Shown here: positions 31,861 through 42,291 of the stretch, in pieces
Position numbering within the stretch: the stretch's first letter is position 1
Layout: each line of letters opens with the position of its first letter
Origin: Symsagittifera roscoffensis
Taxonomy: Eukaryota > Xenacoelomorpha > Acoela > Convolutidae
Assembly: GCF_963678635.1 (NCBI RefSeq)
Contig: NC_087062.1
Span: forward strand, 7,986,193-8,050,192
Reading direction: 5' to 3'
DNA: 64,000 nt
Translations under genes and position numbers: made by a program
Notes under the pieces: generated by a model
What the model was told of the DNA's origin: nothing
Seen by the model: the letters and a program-made list of their open reading frames with translations, nothing else
The model's database searches: none

Positions 31861-33972
31861 TAATCTGCGAATTTCATTACATAAAACTCTTTGATGTTGT
31901 TTATTTCTTTCAGAGTCAAACATTTTTGAAAATTCTTGTGTAAATCTTTTCCAATCTGATTTTATTTCTATAGGTAATACTGAAAACCATTTTTGGGCTG
32001 CGCCATCTAAGGTTGTTTGTATCAACGCTGTGCGTCGATGTATCCAATTTTGATGTAATGGTGTATTAATTGGTTCAGGTCCTATATTTAAAATTAAATT
32101 TGCTGTTACTGCATTTAAATAATCTTCTACAGAATATTCAGGATCTGTTCCTGTGAAAACCATTAGTGGTTTATTTGATGTTATTGATGATCCACCCATA
32201 AGGTATGGATTCATTGTCATTTGTAGTGATTCTGCGGCATTTGGCATTTGTGAAAAATTTGAAAGTTGATTCTTTGTTATTTCGTGTTATTGAAGATAAT
32301 ATGGTAGTGGTATTTCGTTTTGCATTTGAGTTGGTTGGTACGAGTGTGTGATCGTTGGATTTTGTGGTTGAATTGGTTGAAAAGATTGTGTATTAGTTGG
32401 ATTTTGCATTTGTATTGGTTGTTGATTTCGTGTTTCTGTTGGATTTTGAGAAAAAATACTATTATATGTATAAGGTTTTTGTGCTCCTTGTCCGCAATAT
32501 TCTTGGGTATACGGTGCAAAAATATCTGGTTGTAAATAATCGTCATCAGATGATAAGTAATCCGTATGATGAGGTGCTTGCTTTTTATTTTTATTTTGTT
32601 GAAAAAATGGGTAATTTTCACTGCGAGCCTGTGGGGGATGTGAATTAATTTGAAAATTTACTGAGTTGGCTGTTGTCATTGGGTTATTCCAATGATGAGA
32701 ACTTATATGATTATTATCAGGTTTTTGTGGGGGATAATTTGTTTTTGACGAATGTGCGTAGTTATAATTGTGTTCTGCAAAAGTGTTTCTTGTGAACGTT
32801 CTTCGTGTTTTTGACGGTATTGTCGTAGGTCTATATGTTTGATAATCCATATGTGAATATTTTGGAGCAACCGAAGGTTTAACGGTTGATTGTAAGGTTA
32901 CTTGTGCCGTTGAAGTGTTTGTATTGTTTGGTGTTGTTAAATTTGGACGTATTGGTGAAATACTTTGTTGTGTAGTTGTTGTTGTTTGGACGATTTATTC
33001 ATTTATGAAGTGTGATGGTGTTTGAATATCTTGTTGTGTAAGATTTCTAGTTCCATTAAGGTTTTAATTGTGTATGACGGTCGAATTTAAACTATTATTT
33101 CGTGTATCAGGTAAAAATGTATTGTAGTTCAATGGTGTTGCATCAATGGTCAGTGGTACTACTCTCACATAATCTCTTTGATAAGATATTGTACTTATTG
33201 CTTGACTTGAGATTGATTGTGGGATATTAATAAATGCATGATGAGACCATTCAGGGTCCCAAACGTAATCTGACTGTTCTGTGATGGCAGTATCATCGTT
33301 TGGATTTTGAGGTCTAAAATTTTTTCTTGCTTGTGAAATTAAGTCTATATTATGTGTGAAATAATCTATTATAAACCATGCCAAAATTTTTTGTAAATCA
33401 TGTTTTGTGTGTTGTGAAACATCGTCTTTAGTGAAATTTTCTTTGATTATATGTAGAAAAATTGAAAATGATGTAATTTCATTTCGTACTTTTATATGTT
33501 TGGATGTCTCAGTTGGTGAGATACTTTGAATTTCTGTTTTTTCTAATATTGAAATGTAGCTATATATTATTGCAAAGACTTCGTTAGTGAATATAGAATT
33601 TGCTCTTTGTGAGTTATGGTATTGTATGCTTTTAATATATTCTAAGAATGCTTTTGAAAATTCTAATTCAAGATCGTCTGTTTGAATTACATATTTGCGA
33701 TGATTCGGATTTGGTGTGCTGAATTCTATGGTGTAGATTCCGTATTGTTGTGTTAAATTACATATATCTTTCAGATAATGTTCAATAATTTGTCTTTTGA
33801 TTTTTACATCTGGGAATTCTGCTTTGCATGGACTGATTCCGGGTTCAAACAAATTTAGGAGTAAATTCTTGCAAAATATATGCTGCCCTCTATCATTGGG
33901 TGCATCTACGAGGAAGGGGTAAACTTCTTCGTCATCTGGACTTTCGTCACTTTGAGTGTGGCTGTGGCTCAT
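31861..33972 (-). pseudogene. Gag polyprotein with three in-frame TAA codons (element C)
   Basis: From ATG at 33972 one frame runs 704 codons to the inversion breakpoint, interrupted by TAA at 33064, 32995 and 32287. The first 302 codons (MSHSHTQSDESPDDEE start, mostly helical look) are unlike standard gag. Next comes a Gln/Thr/Pro-rich linker with repeated QNPT and QPIQ motifs. The last 150 codons are a recognisable Ty3/gypsy capsid (FTGTDPEYSVEDYL, TTLDGAAQKWFS, FTQEFSKMF). The zinc knuckle that should follow is in the inverted block. The upstream 155-aa ORF overlaps the start by 26 bases in another frame. Confidence 0.7.
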
Positions 33973-34414
33973 TTTTTCGTTTAATGACTGTTAATATATA
34001 ACTATCGATGTGCCTAATTGGTTGATTCCAATTATACAAGTGTACTGGTTTGTGTTTATATTGTTTTTTTATTCTTCTTTTTCCTCTTTTTGATGAACTT
34101 GAAGTTGTTTCTGAGTCGGAAAAATATAATTGATTGTGGATAGGACAATTTTTGTCAATCGATTTTTTTAATTTATAGAGTTCATCTAAATTGCTGGCTT
34201 CTGATTCTGAAAATGCGTTTCTATTTTTGGAAAATCTTTTTCGTGTGATTTGTTTTTGTTTGTTTATGATTTTTCTTTTAATTGTTAGTCGTTTTGTTCT
34301 AATATATCCAACTGTTTGTGTATGAGGTGTGATTACAAGATCGTATTTTTTGTTATCTATTTGGCAATTGTGTAAAACGATTGTTTGTTTATTTCCTAGA
34401 TTTTTGAATGACAT
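33947..34414 (-). CDS. Element C accessory ORF 1, basic 155-aa protein ahead of gag
   Basis: Intact frame of 155 codons, very basic overall. It has two basic clusters (RTKRLTIKRKIINKQKQ and SKRGKRRIKKQYKHK, nuclear- or nucleolar-signal-like) and two acidic Ser motifs (FSESEAS and FSDSETTSSSS, typical casein-kinase-2 targets) with a single Cys-X-X-His (CPIH). This composition resembles small RNA-binding regulators of complex retroviruses in a general way only. There is no sequence match I can name. It overlaps the gag start by 26 bases in a different frame. Ty3/gypsy elements usually have no ORF before gag. Confidence 0.55.
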   Translation of the reverse strand: MSFKNLGNKQTIVLHNCQIDNKKYDLVITPHTQTVGYIRTKRLTIKRKIINKQKQITRKRFSKNRNAFSESEASNLDELYKLKKSIDKNCPIHNQLYFSDSETTSSSSKRGKRRIKKQYKHKPVHLYNWNQPIRHIDSYILTVIKRKNEPQPHSK

Positions 34415-35646
34415 AAGGTTTAGGATGAGGGATGCAAAAAGTTGTTAGATGATGTCTACTTTTCTTAAACTGTTAGTCCTTACGATTTTTTGGTTAGCCT
34501 AACCTGGGTCTTTTTGTTCAGGGTTGGAGAGAAAAGTATATCGATTCCGAAGAATGATTTTTTACTTTCTCGTGGCTAGTATAAGCTAAGGTGTTAACTT
34601 ACTTAATCTTACTTAGGGGTAGTGATTGTGTTCAAGGGTTGGAGAATAGTAAATCGATCCACAAGGTTCAGGAATAATTAGAACGCGAGTAGTTCGTTAG
34701 ATACTATTTTTAAACTTACTAAGTCTAAGATTTATCCTGGGTCTGGTAAGAGGAGGGTTCAAGTGAAGGATGAGTAACCGAAGTTCTTCACTGTTTATCC
34801 TAATTTGAATGGTTAGTTTTGTTGAAAAATTTCTATTAGTCTTGGGTTTTTTGGAAGGGTTGGATAGTGAATCGACGTTTGAGGTCGTTAGACAATTGCT
34901 AAGTGGGTAGGGGAGAACAAAATTGTTCTTTTTGATCCAAGGATTGGCCTTGATGATCAAGTTTTAAATTTAGTGAAATAGAAAATTAATTAAGATCCAA
35001 GGATAAGCCTTGATGATCTGATTTTAAAATTAAGTGAATTTAAGTTTAAAATGATTTAAATTTATTTAAGAAAAAGATTTAGTTTTTTAATGATATTAGT
35101 GAGCTTATGATTGCTGTTATGTTTAGGTGATGAAGCTGGGACAACAAATGATTTTATGATTACTAACAATTTATTGTCATTCTACTAATTTTTGTTTTTA
35201 TTTTCAATAAATATTTTCCAAACATGTTTTATATAAGACTGCAGAATTTAAGAAAACGATCTGAGATCTTTTTATCAATCGTTATTGTATATTAATAATT
35301 TTGTTTAGCGCCTGTAATGATCATGAAGTTTTGACTTCAAAATTTTATGTTTGCAAATGAAAATCTAAATTCATTGCTAATAGGATTCTAAATATAAAAG
35401 TTTGTGTTGGCTTTTGCCGTTCAATCATATAACTATATGGTAAGTTTCTACTTTGTCGTATGTCGTCTCTTGTTCGAGGTCTTCTTGCGATTCCGGGTAG
35501 TTCTGCTATCGTTCGGAATATCGGCTCTGATCTATTGAGCCGTAGAGACATTTCGATTAAATTATCGTCGTATAACATTTTAAAAATGTTTTGTCTAAAT
35601 TCTAATCTATTTTTTTGGTTGAATCTAAGCTATTAAGGTCTATTCG
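34415..35646 (-). other. Leader of element C
   Basis: No conserved protein is evident. A 60-bp tandem duplication lies at 34934-35045 (unit starting GATCCAAGGAT). The phrase GGGTTGGAGA-AGTA-ATCGAT recurs at about 34524, 34638 and 34857. One small intact minus-strand frame (35345-35578, 77 codons, Arg-rich middle ARRPRTRDDIRQSR) starts 90 bases after the primer site and might encode a short leader peptide. The long leader could carry packaging or splicing signals. Confidence 0.4.
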
Positions 35647-35666
35647 AGACTTATGGTCGCACCAGA
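35647..35666 (-). promoter_or_regulatory. Candidate primer binding site of element C
   Basis: On the minus strand the 5' LTR ends ...AACTCA and is followed, after TC, by TGGTGCGACCATAAGTC. Starting TGG two bases after the LTR is the standard form for a tRNA primer site complementary to a 3' CCA end. I could not assign the tRNA. Confidence 0.55.
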
Positions 35667-36063
35667 TGAGTTAGGACCGATGTGGTTAACTCATAGAGTA
35701 ATTTCGGATAGGGTACACCGTCTGCTCGTCACGCTATCTTATTTTCGGCCGCAACTTCTTTGTCTAATACCGATCCTAATCTTACTCTTATACTTACTAG
35801 TCTCAGGGTGTTTAACTAGTCTCTGCTAGGCTCAATAGATCTAGGGTATACTGGTTTGTTGCGGCTGCTGAAGTTCTCTCGGAGAGACAACTAATTTCTA
35901 AGTTAAATTCAAATCTCTCTGGTGCTGAAATTACAAGTAATTTCAGCACTTACAAATAAGTGGGTTGTTAGTTAGATGGATCATGATTGGTTAATATTAA
36001 ATACCTTACAGTGGTAAAATATCTAATTTATCCAATCATAAAATATAGTTTAGATCAGGTTCC
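35667..36063 (-). repeat. 5' LTR of element C (397 bp)
   Basis: Pairs with 17254-17662. It lacks the 12 bases GATAGATTCGTG and has four substitutions by eye count, about 1% divergence. It contains the same perfect hairpin (35922-35949). Confidence 0.92.
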
Positions 36064-36499
36064 CTAGCTCTAAAATGTTTGTAATGACGCCATTGGTGCC
36101 AATAAAAAATAATTTTGTAGGGGGAGAGCGCGCCAAAAAATGCAATTTTTACTTTTGAATCCCACAAAAACCGCAAAAATGGTGTCGCCAAAATATGGTC
36201 CATATAATGTTTTGGAATACCTTGAGTTTGATTAATCTAACAAAAGTCGACATAAATGTCGATTTTTTAAACAACCCCTCTCAAAAATCTTAGATCATCC
36301 TCAAAGTGAAGGGGAGAACTATTTATTAGCTTGATTTTTTCAACCCAATTTCGACTAAAAGCTAAACTTTTGGAAATCAAATAAAAAATGGGATCTTGTC
36401 AAAATTCATTTAACTGACGACCTAAGATTTTTCAACTCGTCTCAATTAAGTCTTCGAACTTTCTGCCGATGAGTTTAGGCTTTCGAGCAACTATTTGAC
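36064..36499. other. Host intron 2, no gene seen
   Basis: AT-rich host DNA between the right end of element C and the MITE. No recognisable coding sequence. Confidence 0.4.
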
Positions 36500-36874
36500 C
36501 AGGGGCGGATCTAGGGTTTCTCGAGGAGAGGGGGGCTGACTTTCAATTTTTTTTTAGATCGATCAAGTTGATTTTCCGAGCACTCCCAGAACACGCTAAA
36601 GAACCTATTTTGACCCAAAACTGGTGCCGCAGGCAACTTTTTTAAATAACACGTCAAAGAAGCCGACGTGTTTTTTTTTGGCGCGCACTCCCCATCAAAA
36701 CTGCTACATATTGGCGCCGAAAGCGCCTTTAGAAAAAATTGAGGGTTGGTCGGCTTAAAATGGATGTCTTATTTAATATCAAAGGGGGATACCTTTTGGT
36801 TGGTGAGAGGTTCAAATCCCAGAGGGGTAGTGGGGAACCCTACCCCTCCCGCCCCTCCTCTAAATCCGTCCCTG
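36500..36874 (+). mobile_element. hAT-like MITE, copy 2
   Basis: Starts CAGGGGCGGATCTAGG and ends CTAAATCCGTCCCTG, imperfect terminal inverted repeats. The flanks TATTTGAC and TATCTGAG agree at 6 of 8 positions and may be an 8-bp target duplication, typical of hAT elements. Inner blocks (TTGATTTTCCGAGCACTCCCA and the GCGCCTTTAGAAAAA right part) match the copies at 8703 and 42668. It is non-coding. Confidence 0.7.
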
Positions 36875-37236
36875 TATCTGAGTAAGAAATCCGTCTCTCT
36901 AAGAAAAAAATTTTTAGGCTGCTTTTTTGGAGTAGCGATACAACATTAATTTGGAGGTGGTGAAAAAACAGTGAACCTAAGCACATGTACAATATCTCCA
37001 TAAAAGTAGAGTGCAAATATGAGAAAGACAGGTTGCGTCAACAATTGATTGTTCAAACCATCTTATGGAATGAGATTAATATCAGATATCGGACTACATA
37101 ACATCACTGCCCGTGTCTTCGCTGAGTGTGAAAAGGTTATCCGCTGTCCCCGATGTTTGCTCGCCTATCACATCTAAATACAACCTTTCTCCATAAAAAT
37201 TTGGTGGTTCAACGTTTCACCTTGGCCTAGAAGGGA
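36875..37236. other. Spacer, no gene seen
   Basis: Between the MITE and the 3' end of element D. It may include unrecognised 3' sequence of element D, because the integrase C-terminus and a 3' LTR are missing. Confidence 0.3.
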
Positions 37237-37860
37237 TTATAAAATTACGTCGTCTAAAAAGCTACTACTATTTAAAGGTTTTCCATAAAGTGTTCGGTGT
37301 TCTGTTGAAATGTTTTTCAAATGTAGTGCAATTGGTTTTCGATTGTTTTGTGCTCCGTAGGTTCCAATTGATCTTGAATCCTGAGTCCGTAAGTGTAGGT
37401 TTTGGTCGTTCCCATGACATTGTTTGTAATTTGATTTAACGGTGTGAACGAATTTTTCCACTAATCCGTTGGAGCGGTGGTCGGAAACAAAACAGAAAAT
37501 AATATTTATAAAATTTAAAAGATTTAAAACCTGCGCCGATAAAACACGAAGCGTGATTGACGCGAACTGAATTTGGAGGTGGATATAGTCGGTAAGAAAG
37601 TCAATTACTGTTTTGGATGAAGCACTTGAAGTAATTTTTGCCGACGGGAATTTGGAGAATCTGTCCATACAAAGTAAAATATATTTACAATGGCCCCAAG
37701 AGGAATCTAAACGACCTGCAAAAACCAAATCAATCTCTTCATTTACAAACTTTAATTCTGGAAGGTGATGGTAATGTTTTTCTGGAATTAATGGTTTAGG
37801 AATTTTATCTGCTTCTATGCAATCCGAAAAACCATTCTTAGTTCCAATGGTTTTTCTGGT
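37237..37860 (-). pseudogene. Integrase core relic of element D
   Basis: YILLCMDRFSKFPSAKIT contains the first catalytic Asp and corresponds to LLVAIDRYSKFPSVKIT in element E. SDHRSNGLVEKFVHTVK contains the Glu region. The segment around the second Asp is garbled. The frame ends with a C-terminal piece matching the start of the post-core domain. Confidence 0.65.
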
Positions 37861-38255
37861 ATTCTTAGAGAGTCTCGGTAATTTTTTTTGACTAATGATG
37901 ACTGGTCTCTCGACATATTCTTCCTAGTACAATTTACAACAATACCGAAAGATGAGGGAGTAATAACAATTCCACTTTTTACAATATTAGATTCCATGGG
38001 AGATTTAAGAAAATCGAATATAACGGTGAAAATTATAAAAAAAAAAATTGAGATGTTAATTTTAGAACAATTAATTTGAGAATAATCCAAGGGAATACAT
38101 TTAGAAGTACAAAAATTGGAACGGAAATGATCAACATCGCAAATTTCCAGTCTGGAGCTAACTAAATTTAGAATTTTTGCGATAATCGTTTTGCGTAGTA
38201 TTACGTCAGTGGAAGTTTCTGAAATCTGTCCAATCAATTTCGAGTGAGGTTATGA

Positions 38256-38750
38256 TCAATCTAAAAACTGAGTATCCGTCGAGCTTATGATTGAATCGAT
38301 TTTACTAATTGTTGTTACGACAAAATCCTCATCATAATTGGAGGGAGCAATAAATTTTCCAATTGGACTTCTAGAAATCACATCCGTGAAGCCCATAACT
38401 TTACCCGCTAGATATTTTACGGTAAAATTAAACGGCAAAAGTCTATCTACCCATCTTTTTAAAAGAATGTGACACATTTTATTTCTGTGGTTAAAAGATG
38501 AGGCAGATAAAATTTTGTTGAATATTTGTTGAATATGAGGCGTTTGTTGAATATTTTGCCTCATGAGGCTTTAAGAATCGGCTAGCGGAGGAAACCGATC
38601 TCTACTCTTTTCGTGTAGTTGTTCGAGCGTTGCGCCGAGACCGTTGTCTGATGCGTCTGATTTTATTTGAGTTTTCAGTTTCACGTCGAAGGGTGTATTT
38701 TCGAATAAGTTAACAGCTTCCGATTTGGTTTTCTCAATCGCTATAGTATG
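38256..38750 (-). pseudogene. RNase H relic of element D
   Basis: The intact piece contains WVDRLLPFNFTVKYLAGK, then GFTDVISRSP, the usual end of the Ty3/gypsy RNase H/connection region (compare TRWVDRLLPFQFKITHIPG in element E). A further part with QIKSDASDNGLGATLEQL-like coding lies at about 38610-38680. Internal deletions shorten the domain. Confidence 0.6.
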
Positions 38751-39073
38751 TTCATCTGACCAATTAAATATCGATTTATTGTTTAAGATTGGTCTCCAAA
38801 ATCAAGTTTGGAACAAAATTCAAAAATTGATCGCTTGAGCCAAAGAATGAACGCAAATCCTTCAAGTTTCAAGGAAATGCGATCAATTTTATCGCTAAGG
38901 CTTTATATTCCAAGGAAATTACTCCTGTCTTCGATATTTTAAAACCTAGCCATTCGATTGGTTTTTTAAAACAAATTGCATTTTGGCCATTTTACGGGGA
39001 AATGATTGTTGTCAAGTGTAGATAAAATCCTTTCAACGATCTCTTAATGCTCTTTACAACTTCCTATTGGAGA

Positions 39074-39760
39074 GATTATTATGGCGTCAAGGTAGACATT
39101 GGTAAATTAGATATGTCCAATGGTTGAGTCCATTACTCTTAGAAGTTCATTTGGCATATCGCCTAGCCCATAAAATCCAGTTAAAAATCCATAGGTACAG
39201 GTTATATTTTCTCCAACGATGCTGACGTTACACTGTTTGCTCGCGAAGTCGTCTAAATAAAGTTGGCTATAATACTTTTTAAGGTCTAAAATTGTAAACC
39301 AAATTTCCCCGAAAAATTTTTCTGGCAGTTGAGATGCAACAATATCTACCAGTTTGTGAACATGTGGTATCTTCATTTTTGACTCCAATGCGAGCTTGGT
39401 TGATTTATCTTTCTTGCAGATAATTACTATTGGGCTGATAAATCTTTCTTCATTGCATGATTCTAACTTATTGATGTGTCCTTTGGAGATAAGTATGTCA
39501 ATTTCTTTGCTTACTGACGGAAGTAAGTGTAGTGAAAACCTGCTTCCTTTTAAATTTATAGGTTTCGTGAAAATGATTGATCTTTAGTTGATTTTCTATT
39601 TTGCCAATTCTCTTGGATAGCTTGTTCAGTTTCTTGAAAATGGTTTCAGTTTCACTTTTATATAAACCGACGAAATTTATAAAAGACTTACTTTCAATGT
39701 TTTTCTTGTAGGAAAGAGTTTTTGTGCCACTTCTATCCCAAATATAGTAGATTGTCATTT
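39074..39760 (-). pseudogene. Reverse transcriptase relic of element D
   Basis: Two frames give FTILDLKKYYSQLYL, then YGFLTGFYGLGDMPNEL, then VYLDAIII at 39074-39097. The expected active site is YLDD, so the second catalytic Asp is replaced by Ala (39083-39085), besides stops nearby. The upstream frame (39498-39758) matches the protease-RT linker of element E. Confidence 0.7.
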
Positions 39761-39882
39761 CCTTAGCATTTTTTGTTCGTGACCCTCGGTTATGAAGAAA
39801 GCCGTGTTGTCATACGTCCATCCGTTGGATCTAATTGGTTGACTTGTCCCACAATCTTGGTCAGATCGTCCATGAAGTCGCA

Positions 39883-40089
39883 CTACAAATCTTTCGAAGC
39901 TTGGTCGGTTGTGTTAGTTTTTAAACGTTGATCTCGTAACTTGAGTTCGCGGAGTCCGCTCTTTCTCAAAATTTTTATAGGGCTTGTTGAGTCCACCTGT
40001 TTATTAAGTTTTGCAAAATTTTCTTTTCCCAATCCAATTTTAAGTAGTGTCTTAATTTCTTTTCCGTCGTTGTCAAGTATTGTAGTCAC
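39883..40089 (-). pseudogene. Protease relic of element D
   Basis: An open piece of 68 codons contains QVDSTSPIKIL where element E has TIDTGSPVSLL. Asp-Thr-Gly is changed to Asp-Ser-Thr, so the active site is lost. Confidence 0.5.
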
Positions 40090-40673
40090 GTTTTATACCC
40101 AACATTCGTTGTTATCACTTTGCATTGTTTCCGACTACGCAATTACTCCGCAACACTTTTTATGTACATGGTAATTTACAGCATGATTATCCGACGGAGT
40201 TACAAATTCGGTATCTACATTTTCGTGATTATTTACAAACTCACGTTTCCTCTTCGAGATTTACATTTTATGGGAAATGTCCTTTAAAAATACAAGATTT
40301 ACAGGTCGCGTCCTTCGATGGGCATAAAGCAAAATGTCCCTTTTTGAACTTTCCTCCGCTTTTCAAACAAGAATTTCATCTATCAACTGCCAAAGTTGCT
40401 TCTCGTTTATGAGATTTTCGATCATTATTTACTGTATTATAATTTACAGGGTAGGAGGATTTAAAATTAATTGTCATCTTCAATGATTTGAGATACCTTT
40501 TGCGTCAACTAAGGCAACATTTAAGGCTTCTTGTGGGGAAGAGTTTCAATCAATTATTTCCTCTGGATTTTGTAATTTTTCATGTTCTTAATGAAAATGT
40601 CGCGAATCCATTATTCCTCTCCACTGGATATGTAACATTTCTTCGCCAATTCAGCTAGAGCACCCCAGAACCG

Positions 40674-41224
40674 TTACAATCTTTCTCTATCTTTCTGTCG
40701 TCTTCTGAGTAGCTTATGGCGTTCGAATGTTACATTGGGTTTTGTAATAAAAGCTCGGTTTAGGAAATCCCAAAATTCGGCGAAAACTATCCGTACGATT
40801 TTAACTTCAGAAAAATTCTGTGAGAAAACTCTCTTACCCTTAATACCAAGTGCTAGATACAATACCGAGCTAGTCTTCTTGTCCGGCTCTTCCATTCGCA
40901 TTCCTTTGAATGTCTTTCTTTCCAATGTTATTTGGGCATTCTCGGAATCATTGAATCTATTTCTTTCTTCAGCGCTCCTTGCTAAGCGTTCCGTTTTTAC
41001 CGTCTTCGACTCGTTTTGGGCTCTTCCTCCAGTTTTAGAATCTCTTGCTTTACGAATTCTAGTGGGTTCAAAAGGTTGTCGATATCGATATTCTCTTTGT
41101 CTAATAATGCCAATTGGAACATATCCCTCCAATCTTCCCACGGGGTTGAGGAGTCGATAGTATGCGATTGCCAGACTGGGAGTACTCCCCTCATGCCAGA
41201 TTCTTTAACAGATGACTGCGCCAC
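40674..41224 (-). pseudogene. Gag relic of element D
   Basis: Two overlapping frames (40997-41224 and 40674-41141) match the start and middle of gag in element E: WQSHTIDSSTPWEDWRDMF corresponds to the PPWSFETWLDQF region, and SSVLYLALGIKGKRVFSQ to RLFLALGAEGKKKFIQ. The first codon is GTG in the context TTG|TGGCGCAG, where element E has ACA|TGGCGCAG, so the start codon is also lost. A zinc knuckle was not recognised. Confidence 0.65.
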
Positions 41225-41225
41225 A

Positions 41226-42000
41226 ATAAAATGCTCTAAAACTCTATCTAAACTAACTTAAATAATAAAAGATAAGAATTAGAATTCAAATAAATTGTGT
41301 GTTATTTCTAACTAAGACACAATAACACTGTTGCTCACTCACGCCAGAGGAGATCACTTGCGGTAAATCAAGGTCATATAGACCAGTTAGTTAAACATAG
41401 ACGAATGAATAAGAACAATCGCAACAATAAGAAATATGAACAGAATTGAAACCCAACAAAGTTACTTCAGTAAAACTAAATTTAATTAATTTCTAAAGCA
41501 AAACTTATTTTATCTAGAGGTAAAAAAATACAGGCAGAAGAAAAGCAATCTAATCCAAAATTTTGCTCTTCAGTTTATAAATTCATCATTTTGGTAATAT
41601 AATTTATGCTTGAAAATTTACATAGCTAAATTAATAAAAATATTTACGAGTGAAGAAAGACTTTTTAATCTATTGGATAAAAATAGAAAAATCTTAGCAA
41701 TAAATAAAAAGACCATTATATTCGACTAGCACCAATTTGGCTCATCGCTTAATTAAGTCACGCTTGCCCAGAACAATATTACTAACTGTTGAGGACACGA
41801 CATAACAATGAGTAGGCTTCAAATTTCAAAAAAGTTGAGGAAAAAACGCGTAAAGTTATGTGTTAATGAAATACGTTTTACGTAATCTTTTAGCAAAAAC
41901 GTCAAATGCCATGCCAATTTGAATTGCGTAATTTTTTTGTTTTTAACAATATGAAGGAAAAAAAAGTGTAGAGCGATCGCCAAATTCGGGCCGTCCGCAG
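41226..42000. other. Possible 5' LTR region of element D, otherwise no gene
   Basis: It adjoins the TGGCGCAG primer-site-like sequence at 41215-41222, where the LTR of element D should lie. No second copy exists in the window to prove LTR borders. Confidence 0.3.
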
Positions 42001-42291
42001 TTAACTATTCTTCGGCCGCGCTGTTCGCATACAAATTTTATTGGATCGCGCTGATTGCGGAAACATCTCCTCGGTCTGCAAAATATGTTTTCTTAAAGTC
42101 TTGAAACATTCAATATCCAATTTTGGTTGCGACGGTGTGGAAATACCAAAACTTGATCGCGGTAGTTTGATTATAAAACCACTACCTCGGACCGGGTCTC
42201 TTCCCGAATGCATGCGCAGTGTAGCGGAGCGGAACAGACGGGCCAGGTACCAAATTTCACCAAACCAAAAAAAATCGTAGTTTGAGAGCAA
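42001..42291. other. GC-richer block, open on both strands
   Basis: About 280 bp stand out from the AT-rich surroundings and are open on the plus strand (42041-42280) and the minus strand (42001-42291). It contains ATGCATGCGCAGTG, which resembles a promoter-type GCATGCGC motif. No protein family is recognised and splice sites are not obvious. It may be a fragment of a transposon, an old exon or a regulatory block. Confidence 0.3.

Larger units (their letters stand above)
17254..36063 (-). mobile_element. Giant env-bearing Ty3/gypsy-like LTR element (element C)
   Basis: Two direct LTRs (17254-17662 and 35667-36063) bound 18.0 kb of internal DNA. The minus strand reads: LTR, candidate primer site, a leader of about 1.2 kb, a basic 155-aa ORF, gag, protease, RT/RNase H, integrase, a membrane/mucin-like ORF, an envelope-like glycoprotein, a Ser/Thr/Pro-rich ORF, a 337-codon ORF, a long 3' region and the second LTR. 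RT, RNase H and integrase motifs are Ty3/gypsy-like. This is about three times the usual gypsy length. The LTRs differ by four substitutions and a 12-bp indel, so the insertion is fairly young, but frameshifts, TAA stops and an internal inversion make it defective. It lies antisense in host intron 2. I found no perfect target-site duplication. Confidence 0.9.
37237..41224 (-). mobile_element. Decayed Ty3/gypsy element (element D), related to E
   Basis: The minus strand encodes, in order and in broken frames, gag (40674-41224), protease relic (39883-40089), RT (39074-39760), RNase H end (38256-38564) and integrase core (37237-37728). Gag and pol share short motifs and layout with element E, including a gag N-terminus beginning MAQ-like at a TGGCGCAG primer-site sequence. 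Many stops and deletions are present, no paired LTRs were found, and the 3' end appears truncated. It lies antisense in host intron 2, between MITE copies 2 and 3. Confidence 0.8.

Noticed and set aside
31512-31943. 143-codon plus-strand frame rich in Ile/Thr/His
   Set aside because: It is the wrong-frame shadow of the Ser/Asn/Arg-rich gag tail in the inverted block. The neighbouring frame has the real gag composition.
20077-33066. Alternative genetic code with TAA as a sense codon
   Set aside because: Element E, in the same genome, has 2184 codons with no in-frame TAA, and the host exons also lack it. Element C pol also contains TGA stops and frameshifts, so simple decay is more likely.
35345-35578. 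77-codon minus-strand frame as a conserved element C gene
   Set aside because: Intact and well placed after the primer site, but short and without any recognisable feature, so it is mentioned only within the leader.
17254-36063. Target-site duplication for element C
   Set aside because: Flanks CAGC (left) and CTAG/TAGC (right) do not match exactly under any consistent LTR border. No claim is made.
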